Notes under the pieces: generated by a model
Databases searched by the model: none
What the model saw: only the letters and a program-made list of their open reading frames with translations
What the model was told of the DNA's origin: nothing
Shown: one piece after another, positions 47,610 to 58,300 of the stretch
How positions within the stretch are numbered: the first letter of the stretch is position 1
How the letters are laid out: each line of letters opens with the position of its first letter
Assembly (NCBI GenBank): GCA_963691655.1
Contig: OY829329.1
Span: 20,536,708-20,600,707 of the forward strand
Direction of reading: 5' to 3'
DNA: 64,000 nucleotides
From: Toxonevra muliebris
Lineage: Eukaryota; Arthropoda; Insecta; Diptera; Pallopteridae
Position numbers and translations under genes: made by a program

Positions 47610-49170
47610 GCAGTTTTTAAGCTACACTTGCGCTCTAACAGTATTGTAGTTACTGTTGTGTCGTTAGTTGGCTCCTTATTGAGATCTCTTTTTGTTGTTG
47701 TTATACAACTGTCCTTATTTTTTTTTTGTATTTTGTCCTTGTTTCAATATTTGTATGTCTGTATTTATTTGTTGTAGTTGTTTGTTTTGTTCGTTTGCTT
47801 TCTTGTGTTTTTGTTGGTTGTTGTTGTTGAAATCTTTTTATTATAACGATGCATATAACTTATATATCTAAATAAGTCAACCACTTCACCCAAAAAATTC
47901 GAAAATTTTTATATTAATGGGTGGTTGTCAATTTAAGCGTTATTTCTTATTCTCAGTGTGGGGCAGCAACTTATGATTCTGAAGGCATCTTTTGTCGTTT
48001 GTTGCGCTATAGCTGAAGAATTTAATATTATTGCCGTAATGGGAAGCGTACTGCAATTATTGAAGTTTCTAAACATGGTAGACGGATGAACAATTATCCT
48101 CTTTTTGAAAGTAGCTCTTTTCTCCGCGATATTTATTTTATTTAGTAAATTGTTGTGCGTTGAAGATTGCTTTGTAAACATTACACTATGACCACAGTAA
48201 AACAAAGGAAAGCAGAAAATGTTTTGCTGCTTGTGTTGTTGCCTCTTTTAGCTTTGTTTATTTATAGCTTTTCTTCTATTTTTCTCGATTTCCTTGTTGA
48301 ACAAAACAACAAAACTTGTCTCGATTTATTATTTTATTTTTATATAATGGGGAAAATATTGGGACAAATGTTTAATTGTTGCACACTGTAGCCAACTTTA
48401 AAATGGCGTCTTTGTTAGTGTGTTCTTTTGTTTGATACACAAAGTTGTTGGTTTTTTTTGTTTGCTTTATTAGTGTTTTCTCCATATAGAAAACACAGCC
48501 GTTTTTAACGCTATATCGTTCTCACTGGGGCTCACTTTGGCACTTAATTAAATTTTTCTTCGGAGAGAACAAAACACTTTGTGTTTTATAAATGTTCAGA
48601 ATCCTTTAAATCGCACATATTTAAATCATCAACCTTTGGCATATACATTATTGAAAATTGAATTATGTAAAAACTTGATACACACAAAAAAAAACTTTTC
48701 GTTTTCCCCCTTTTTTCTTCACGAAATTTTTCGTAGCGTAGCTAACTTTTTGAACTTGTTTTCAATAGATATTTGACAATATAACATAAACTTTTGAAAA
48801 CTAGTGAAAAAATCTCCAATTGAATTTTATTATGTTTATACAGTGATGAGTAATATCGTTATTTATCGGAGCGAAACTTTGACAATCTTATTGATTTCAA
48901 TTCTAATCGTTACCTTTGAATAACTACTTTTCGTATTTCTAGATCATAATGGAAGTATGTGGTTACTTTATAAGTATATATGTATGCCGCAGGGTTGCAT
49001 TTTCTGTACTATATTAATGTTGAAAGAGGCTGGAGAAAGAAAATTTAACAGTAGATTTCGCCGCAATTAGACCGCCCGAACGAATGAAAGAATCGTCATC
49101 TCTTTTTTTTTTTTTTAAACTAAACCAAAGTTTAGTTTAGTTTGTTCACTACAAAATGCTCGGACAGTGC
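47610..49170. other. Maf1 upstream region, no gene seen
   Basis: Short TTG/GTT trinucleotide runs (47575-47590, 47695, 47810-47830) and AT-rich DNA. No supported gene. Confidence 0.45.
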
Positions 49171-49180
49171 TCAGGCCATG

Positions 49181-49396
49181 GCTCAATAATAAGGTTATAG
49201 CAGCGCAACAAAAACAAAATCGACCCTACATTTTTTTTTGTATGCAGGATTGGAAATCCCTTTCTTCTGTCAAATTCATAACGAAACAGCTGATTTATTT
49301 TGCTCTCATATTTTTGTGGTTGATTTATTTGACATAAGAATTAGATGAATCGGGAATAAGAGAGCTATGCTGGTAACATAACCTTATTAGTGAGAC
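49181..49396. mobile_element. MITE-like element, about 215 bp
   Basis: Inverted ends: GCTCAATAATAAGGTTAT at 49181 against ATAACCTTATTAGTGAG ending near 49396, about 17 of 18 matching. There is no coding capacity between them. Confidence 0.6.
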
Positions 49397-49399
49397 ATA

Positions 49400-52300
49400 G
49401 CTCAGGCGGTGTAAATGATAGCTTGAGTTGAACGAATGAAAAAATCTTCGTTCGGGCTGAGTTCAAGTTTTAGTGCGAATGCAGTGCTGCTGTGCCACTA
49501 CACCGAGCGAACGAGCAAGATGGTTTCTGATGTTTGTTCAGAGCTAATGTTCGATCAGTGTAAATGATTGGGCGAATAAAAAAAAATAACAAAGAAAAAC
49601 AATATGAAATGTAAAATTTATTAGCTACAATTTTTACTGAACTTTAATTACTTTGATTATTGCGGAATCGTATTTTTGGAGAAGTTCCATTGAATTTTTC
49701 GATCAATTTGAAATTTTTAGGTTTTGTTCTTAATTACAATAGCTAGCTTGTAAAAGAAGGGATTTTTATTTGGACGAAAATTTCTATTTTTCCGGCCAAA
49801 AAACACAATTTTTGGATATTTATTTTCGGGAAATTATGTGAAAATTTGTTCCGTTCACGAGCAAGGTAATACTATATACTAATCTGTTTTTTTTTATTTC
49901 TATCCCCGTCCCCGATATATCATGGTCACTGCAAACGTTAGCTAAAAAAGGAGTTTCTTGGCAAGGGCCGTAGTTTCCTATTTTTCACATGGACAAATTT
50001 TTAAAAACGCAGCAAAACATAAACTATTAGATGCTTTGTAGTTCGATTAAATAAAATTATGATTACATACCTGAGAAAAATCAATAGAAACCTTTAATTT
50101 TCCCGTGCCCAAACATATATAACCCCTTAACAGCAATTAAAATCTGAAAAAAGCTTTTTTGCGAATTACCTATTTATTTGCCATTAACTGCGATTTTTTG
50201 GTCAAAATTTTAACTTTGAATCTCTAAAACTTATGACAGGAATGAAATAGAGAAATTAATGAACACTTAAAGATAGTCGTCTTTTAGAAGAATTATATAT
50301 GCTCTAATTTTCGTTTCGAAAAATTGGAAATGGCTACCCATGTTCGAAAAATTAGCAAAATTCCGAAAGAGAATGTGAGTTGCTGCCGGAAAACTGATGG
50401 TTGATTCGGGTTCAGCCGCCCACAAAACGATATGGGTTGGGAACCATCCACTTTGGAGATGAGAGAAAAACAGTGGTGTATAGTGTTATCATAGGTTCAT
50501 GAATTGTCAAGGTTATTAAACTCTCTCAACAAAAAAATATTCACTGTTATTGTATACTTTTCCGCACAGGTATTCTTCTCTTTGTTTTAAATAATTCAAG
50601 GGATTAATTTTTTTAATTATAATTACATACGACCTGTAATTTATTATTACCCAAAAATATTTCTTTGTTTTCAGAAATTTTTACAATACATAACAAAGAA
50701 TAAACTACGAATACTTACCTTCCTACCTATCCTCATTATTTTCAATTTAAAGTGTTTCGATATTACAATTTCAGGTCAATTATTTCATTAAGAAACAAGA
50801 AACATTATCTACTCTTTGTTACAGTAAGATATTTAAAATGTTTAAAAATACTTTTTTCTGTTTATATTAAAATTTTTTTTCCCCAATTGAACATTGATTT
50901 AAACAGTTAAGAAACAATAAAAATTTCAATTTTGTATAGTTTCAAGTGTTCAAGTGCTTCCGAATTGAACACGTGTTCTTTTTATACAAATCTTTTTTTT
51001 TTGTTAGTTCCTATATGTAAATAATAAAATAAGTAGAAATTTGTTAGTTTCTTAATTGAGTATAGTATGAATTTTTTTTTATAATATAAATACGTACATA
51101 GATTTAAAGGTAGATATATATTTATAATGTCATTTTCCTTCCTTTTGTGTTTTTTTTTTTTGTAAGATACGAAAAAGAATTTAAAATTTCCAACGGTAAT
51201 GAGTGTCATTATAAGAATCATGACTATTCGGTTAAGCAATCCAAGTTTCTTTTCACACCACAAACAAAAGTATCGTTATTTTTAATGCTTGATTTTTCCA
51301 TATCCGTACTCTTCAGAGTTTAGAAAATAATATCAATGGCTTCATATAAATATTTAAATATTTTTTTGTTTTTAGAACATGAAACTTGTAAACAAAATTA
51401 CTCACATGAGATTGCTTATGTTATACTTATTTATTTAGGAAACTATGTGCCTGAACTCAATTAAATTTGCAATTTACGGATAATGGCAGATTTGATAGTA
51501 TACCAATTAAATTAGTTTTCAAAAGCCATGAACCCCATACTTGTCGCATTGCTAAACATTAATTTAAATTAGATGCAGCTCTTCATGCTTTGAACATTAC
51601 TTTTGACGAACAAAACGATCTGAAATCGCTGAACAAGAAAGACTGAGAAAAATATTCTCGCAAAGAGGCAAATAGCAGAAAAAGTACGTGAACAGAAAAC
51701 TAGTGGAAACTTGCAAGTAAACAGCTGATCGATTGTTTTGACAGCTAATTTTTTCAGCTGTGATTTTTGTAAATTAAATATGAAAATTGAAACATTTCAA
51801 ATTGAAGTAAAGTGCTCTCCATAGACCTTCTCAAGCGAGTGGAATGTATAGAAAATAGCATTATAATGTTAAATTAATGAATTACTTTATATTCAGATGC
51901 GTGCTGCTTATTAGAGTTTATAATTTGTTGAAATCATTTCTTGTGTGCACACCAGTATTCACAAATACAACTTACATCTTCCACAATATCAAAAATATTT
52001 CTTTTCCTCCTCAATTTTATTAAAAATCACAACAAATTTACTAAAATTAACAAAACACACTTCTTGTTGACGTTCTAATTTTTGACAGTTCTTTTTTTTC
52101 GGCAGCTAAAAATTCTTGCAAGTAAAGATTTTACTAGTAGAAACTTGCAACAACTTGTAAAAATTTTTTGTACGTTAACAGACCTATTAAAATAGCAGCG
52201 TAATCATATTTTTTAAATTTTATTATAAAAAAAGTCTAAACTTTTCCGGTATTGTGAATGAAAGTAAGTTTAATATTCTTTATTTATGCTATTTTTTAAT

Positions 52301-52590
52301 TATAACGAAATTTTACGCAATTATTTTAAAATTTTTACCAAAGTGGGCCGTTCTAAACATTACACCGATGATTAGCGAAAATTGGTTTTAAAATTGGCGA
52401 AAGATGGAAAATCATATTCAGATATTCTTTCTTGTTCAACGAAAATTATTCTTTAAGAATTTTGATTTGAGTTTTGTGATCTGAAATGATGAAAACATTA
52501 AATAATAAGATTTTATCTTCAAGAACTAGTACATTTTTTCTGGGTTTATAGTTTATAAGCGTTTAACTTGGGTTCCAATGACACAATTTT
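49400..52590. other. Intergenic, mostly unrecognised
   Basis: AT-rich. The stretch 50090-50330 resembles 25880-26160 loosely (shared AATAGAGAA, TTCGTTTCGAAAAA-type blocks), suggesting a dispersed repeat without visible coding remains. Confidence 0.4.
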
Positions 52591-52599
52591 TATAAAACC

Positions 52600-52863
52600 A
52601 TTCGAAGCTAGGTTAGGTTAGGTTGGAGTGGCTGTCGAGTGTCGACACACTTAGGCCTTAACCACATAGTTGAACCTACAGTTTAACGCCGATTCCGATA
52701 GTGTACTTGTACACTATCTTATAATTCTCTTCATATTGATAGTGAATTATAGGAAAGTTATAAAAATTAACCACCAGACGAAGACGGGAATCGAACCCGA
52801 ACCTCCCAGATGAAAGCCAAGTGCACTACCCACTAGTCTATAAAGGTCGTCGATTCAAAGCTA
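52600..52863 (-). mobile_element. tRNA-derived SINE with target-site duplication (copy A)
   Basis: Reading the minus strand, the element starts with a tRNA-like head (about 52852-52777): GACGACC, an A box (TAGACTAGTGGGTAGTGC), a CTTTCAT anticodon-loop-like segment and a perfect B box (GGTTCGATTCC). Its other end is CCTAACCTAACC-type. Element bounds are 52611-52852, with flanking ATTCGAAGCTA and ATTCAAAGCTA (10 of 11). The CTTTCA loop and GTTCGATTCCCG resemble tRNA-Glu. Confidence 0.88.
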
Positions 52864-52939
52864 AGTACAGAGCACATTTTACTTATCTTGTAAGCTTCAT
52901 GTTTTTTTTTCCTTTTAGTCTGATATTTTATATTGAGTA

Positions 52940-52998
52940 CTTAGGTTAAGTGGTTGTACATTAATACACACTTAGGCCTGAAGATAGCCCATTGTGAT
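52940..52998 (-). mobile_element. Partial SINE copy
   Basis: ACACACTTAGGCCTGA and CCCATTGTGAT blocks match the tail half of the SINE at 59.6 kb. No tRNA head. Confidence 0.55.
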
Positions 52999-53279
52999 CG
53001 AGTACGAGAATGAGATATGTTAGCTCCAATTCGCTTTATGCTTGAAAAAAATGGAACACACACCTAAAAACGATGTACAACTTCACTAAAAGTTTAACTG
53101 CCAACGATCAACTAATTCCATTTCAAGAAGGTGACATTTTCGCCATTACATGCCTCTAAACCAAGGAGATATGGCATCAAAATGTGGATACTGGCGGATT
53201 CTGAGAATAATTATGTTAATAACTCTCAATCGTACATAAGTCGTGACAGTAATACCAAACCAGAAAGAAACCAAAACGA

Positions 53280-53800
53280 ACGCGCTGTACTTCAGTTGAC
53301 CGACTGACTGCCTAGCGGCAATCAAGGCACTCGAATCCTATCAGGTAAACTTTAAACTGGTTAGGGAGTGTCTTGAGAAAGTTTATACGCTTGGCTTGGA
53401 GAACAAGCTCTGGATACTTTGGGTTCCCGGCCATGTAGGAATAGAAAGGCAGACGAACTAGTAAAAAAGGGGGCAGAAACCCTACTTGTGGGACCCGAAC
53501 CCTTTTGTGGAATAGAAAAAACCATGTTGTTAAAGAAAGAAGAAGGACAACTGCGAACATCACACTGGGATAATCTACCAGAAATGGAACAATCAAAAAC
53601 TCTTTTAGGAACATATAAACTAAAAAGATTTAGAATTGTATGAATTAATCATGAGAACTCTAACATATTCCGATAGGGCACCGCAGGCTGGACTATCACC
53701 GGACAAACCTGAGAATATGCAATAATGAGTTATATAGATTTTTTTGAGGGGGATACCGAAACTCCAAAACACATTCTAGGACAATGTCCTATGCTTTTTC
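53280..53800 (+). pseudogene. Non-LTR retrotransposon RNase H and C-terminal fragment
   Basis: Plus-strand reading gives DCLAAIKALESYQVNFKLV, ECLEKVYTLGLENKLWILWV, PGHVGIE, ADELVKKGAETLL (with a frame change near 53440), then MRTLTYSDRAPQAGLS and ETPKHILGQCPML. This is the RNase H end and terminal zinc-knuckle-like segment of an I/LOA-type element, in decayed form. Confidence 0.78.
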
Positions 53801-53929
53801 TTTTTTTTTTATTGGAACAGCAAATGAAGTATTCAATACAGTACTCAGACAAGTTTTACGTCCATTGTACTATATCTTGTGCACCTGTTTGCTATTGAGT
53901 TAGACAATCGGAAGATGACAATTGTGTGT

Positions 53930-54415
53930 ACTGTGCTAAAAACCGAGTTGAATTGCCCAAATTTATAGATGATTTTATTATCATATGTGCCACGGGCTTA
54001 CCAGTTTGTTAGCCTTTTTAGTACATACAAACATCATCCAATTCTGCATTCAAACCAAAAGTGGAGTTGACACACTTTGGATCAATTGATTGGCACTTAC
54101 AAGCAAATGACCAATGGCACTGTTTTGTAATATGTTAGGCATAAGTGTAGATTGTTTTGAAAAGATCTTGAGAATACTTTCATCGCATTTTGTGGTATAT
54201 TGCTAAGCGCGAACTGCCAAGAACGTCTTCAGCTAACAAGCAAAAGAGGTAGATGTTACATTTGGACATATAAAAACAATAAAAATATGTTTGCCACACG
54301 ATGTGAGAAATGTACAAACTATATTTGCGCCATCCATTCATACACCGTCTGCTCAAAACACATAAAAACAACAAATCATCATCGTCATTGTTGGCACGAC
54401 GATCCTAGTTGAACC
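53930..54415 (+). pseudogene. piggyBac-type transposase C-terminal fossil
   Basis: A GVDTLWIN / LIGTYKQMTN segment near 54065-54115 matches the KGGVDTLDQLxGTY motif of piggyBac transposases. NMLGISVD follows. At 54245-54360 comes the cysteine-rich end: GRCYIWTYKNNKNMFATRCE, KCTNYICAIHS, VCSKH, a C-C...C-C..H-C pattern in which one Cys has become Trp. Frameshifts between blocks make it a fossil. No TTAA termini were identified. Confidence 0.72.
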
Positions 54416-54589
54416 TTGGCCTCCCCCACTAAACAACAAATATCATAATATAAAATCACAAAAAAGGGGAAGACCCTATAATTTACTTTACAATAATTTC
54501 ACCTATTGCTGAAATGAGGAAACTATCGCAAAGATCACTGATGAGGAACTATAGTGGGTTCCGAAACGATAGTCTGATCTGCCAGTTCT

Positions 54590-54650
54590 ATAAACTTTTT
54601 GACATTCTTCTGGCATCATTGTTCATTCAAAGCTTATTAAATTTTAAATA
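54590..54650 (-). pseudogene. Fragment of the RTE-like element seen at 15.9 kb
   Basis: About 60 bp (CTTTTTGACATTCTTCTGGC, ATCATTGTTCATTCAAAG) nearly repeats 15885-15945, the segment encoding the NDARRMSKSF stretch there. Confidence 0.65.
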
Positions 54651-54659
54651 ATGTAATAA

Positions 54660-55285
54660 TTTTAGTTAAAAAATTAGTTGATTATGCACTACTGTAACTA
54701 TGCTACCCTTTTAGTGTAGTGCAGATTTTGGTCTCAATCCATGTCCGAATTTCTTCTTTTTTTTTTTTTAAGTTTAGTATATATGTTTTAGTATCTCTTG
54801 GAGATTGACCCCCAAGTACATCAGCATATTCATCAGACAAGCGTGCTCTTATTTTATCCTCCACTACCAATTCCGAGAGCCTGACCTGTCGAGTACAAAA
54901 AATATGTCAAATTTGCTGATTTCAGTCAATACTTTCCATCTCTGGTGTAAGCATTACATTTTTGACCAGAGTTAGTTTTGATCGAAATCGATGGTGTTAT
55001 TTTCATTTTTTTGGGTTTTAAGATCGTTTTGGTCACAATTTGTAAATGTTTAACCCGATCTTAGATGTACTGTAAATTATTTCAATATAACGAAATAAAA
55101 AAACAACATTAATTGATTAGCTAAAAATTGCCAATTTTCAATGTTAAACTATTAAATTATATACAATTTATTGTATTTATGACTGAAATTTAAATATACA
55201 TACTTAAATAAAAATACTTTAGGAAGAATATATATTAATTCTAATGAAATTATATCACATTCAAAATTGGGTTGTTTGATTAAGT
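54660..55285. other. Hand 3' flank, nothing recognised
   Basis: AT-rich with no gene seen. Confidence 0.4.
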
Positions 55286-55288
55286 ACT

Positions 55289-55294
55289 TTTATT
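55289..55294 (-). terminator. Candidate Hand poly(A) signal
   Basis: TTTATT on the plus strand gives AATAAA on the minus strand, about 50 nt beyond the Hand stop codon. Confidence 0.45.
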
Positions 55295-55345
55295 AATACA
55301 TTACATGAGGACTAGGTTTAAATAATTAATGTTGGTAAAATATTA

Positions 55346-58300
55346 TTATTCCTGCTCTGGAACCAATTCTGAAGCCCAAACATCTTGCGGCCAACCTGTA
55401 CGTCCTTTATTAGGCCGATGAATACACTAGAAATATGAAATAAAAACATTAAAAATTAATAAAAAAAAAAAGAAGTAAACTTTGAATAAGTAAATTTGTA
55501 TTTTAACCTAAAATGAAAATTGAGGGGAGTTGCGCAAACATTGATAAGGGATTAAAACATATATATAGATACAAAACAAAACAAATAAAAAAAACAAAAA
55601 AATGTGTAATTGAGTGCCACTTAAGATACATAAAAAAAAATACTCATAAATACAAATAGAAAATGATGTTCTACTACATTGTACACAGAAAATGTATCCA
55701 ACTATCCATAGATGTTATTGAATGTATTGTATCTGAATCTGCAGCTGGTCTCAGATCAAGAGAACAAGTGAACATTTTATCAGTAAATGCTTTTATACTA
55801 ATAGAAAAATATATAAAAATGAAAATTCAATGTTTTTGTGCGGTATTGTGTAATGTGGTTTTATTATTATGAAGAACACTTGCCGAATTAATTGATAAAC
55901 CATGCACTTTTCCACTTTGCAATAATACCAGACAGATAGACAGACGGGTCGACGTATGCAAAGAAAATAACACCCTCCTTCTCATTACAATAAATATAAT
56001 TTAATTGAGTCATTCGGTTTTGTCTTTGTTACTTTTCTATTGCGGTTTTATAACAAACATAGTACAATTTATTTGAGTGTCGACTCTTAATGAGATTTCT
56101 CACTAAAGTTTGTATGTTTACGCAATATACATACATACACATAATACATATGTATTTCTATGTCTGTCTGGTTAGCATCAAAAAATAAATAAGTATGATT
56201 TCTTCTCATAATATAAATATGTTTCTATATTAAATATTACTGTTGGAAAACCCGTCGGTAACAAAGAAGCTAAGTAAGAGATTCAAGCTAATGACATCCT
56301 GTAAGAAATTCAAAAAGGAAACAAACTCTGATACCTTGGAGAAAAGCAAACTAATTTTTTTCTGATTTTTTTTTTAATTATTTTTGTATTAATATAGCAC
56401 CTTTGAGAGAAGGAGACTAATTTTTCCCCTATTTTTTATATTCTATTAATATATCTTGGAGAAATGGAGATTAGTTTTTTTCTTTTTTTTCCCGACTTTT
56501 TTTAAATTTTTTTATATTAATATAATACTTTGGAGAAAAGGATACTAATTTTTTTATTCTTTTTTTTTTTTTTTTTTTTTTTAATTTTGTTTGCTATATT
56601 AATATAATACCTTGGGTATTATTTAGGGGAGCCCAACCAGGCAGGCACTGCGACCTAAAAGATATTTTTCCCCATTTCCCATTTTATGGCAAAAGACGTT
56701 CAGCTGACCTAATAAAAGTCAAGACATCTTTTGTAGAAGAAGATTTTATTTGATTAGCCGTCAGAAAAGGAACACCAAAAATTCTTCCTCTGAGCCGAGC
56801 CAAGGCCGGACACTCACACAGAATGTGAGGTGTCGACTCGTCATCTTTCAGACATAGACGACAATCTGTCTCATTCGACAGACCTATTTTGTTTATGTGA
56901 TATCTGAGCCCATAGTGTCCAGACATGTAGCCCACCAGTAGCCTAAGGTCAGATTTGGGATAAGAGATGGGCTTATTTTGGGCAAGCGGAACGATAAGCG
57001 CTTTTGCCTGTCTTAAACCTGGGATAGAGTTCCAATACTCTAGCCATTTTGCCTTAGACCACTCCTCAACGATAGATTTCGTAGAGGTCTAGCCGACAAA
57101 GCAGTATTTGCGGCTGTTTTCTTGATGAAAATGTGTAATGGCACCAGGCCAATCAACGCTTCAATGGCAGGAGTTGAACAGGTGCGCATAGCTCCAGTTA
57201 TGGAGACGCAAGCAAGCCTTTGAAGCTTGGTGATGGCCGAGCCCTGCATGGCTTTGGGCCACCATACTAGAGCCGCATAGGCTATGATAGGTCTAACTAT
57301 CATAGTGTAGAGCCAAAAGATCATCTTAGGAGTAAGACCCCATGTTTTACCAAAGAGTTTCTTGCAGGCCCAGAAAGCCCTAGTGACTTTTAAGAGGACA
57401 GTGTGTAAGTGAGTGTTCCAGTTCAGTCGTTTGTCAAGCGTGATGCCTAAATATTTGACCTCATCAGAGTACACAATAACAGTGTCTTGTATGGAAATGG
57501 GACCGAGGTCCAGTTTGTATCTCTTAGTAAAGGGAACAAGAACAGCTTTATTGAGATTGATTGATAGGCCTTCTACGGCGCACCAATTTGAAACCAATAG
57601 GAGAGCTGATTTCATCACCTCCGTGATAGTTGAATCATACTTTCCAGAGACGATGATTACCAAATCAATACCTTGGGTAAAAGGAGACTAATTTTGTTCT
57701 TATTTTGTCAGATTTTTTTAAAATTTTTTTTCTGACTTTTTTTTAATATTTTTTTTTTTTAATTTTTTTATATTAATGTAATACCTTGGAGAAAAGGAGA
57801 CTAATTTATCCCCTATTTCTACAGATACTTTTATTTAATTTTTTTTTATATTAATATAATATTTTGGAGAAAAGGAGACTAATTTTTTCATATTTTTTTC
57901 TAATTTTTTTTAATTTTTTTTCTGATTTTTTTAAAAATTTTTTCTGAATTTTTTTTAAATTTTTTTCTCATTTTTTTTTAATTTTTTTTATTTTAATATA
58001 ATATTTTGAAGAGAAGAAGACTAATTTTTTTCTTATTTTTTCCGACTTTTTTAAAATTTTTTTTATACCTTGGAGAAAGGGTGACTAATATTTTCCCTAT
58101 TTTTTCAGATACTTTTATTTATTTTTTTATTAATATAATATCTTGGAGAAAAAAAGACTAATTTTTTTTCTTAATTTTTCAGATTTTTTTCTGACTTTTT
58201 TTTTAATATTTTTTTTTTAGCTTTTTTATATTAATGTAGTACCTTGGAGAAAAGGAGACTAATTTTTCCCCTATTTTTAATAATTTTTTTTAATATAATA

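Noticed and set aside
52609..52625. GGTTAGGTTAGGTT as an insect telomere repeat
   Set aside because: It is the tail of the tRNA-derived SINE, present again at 59629, and Diptera do not use TTAGG telomeres.
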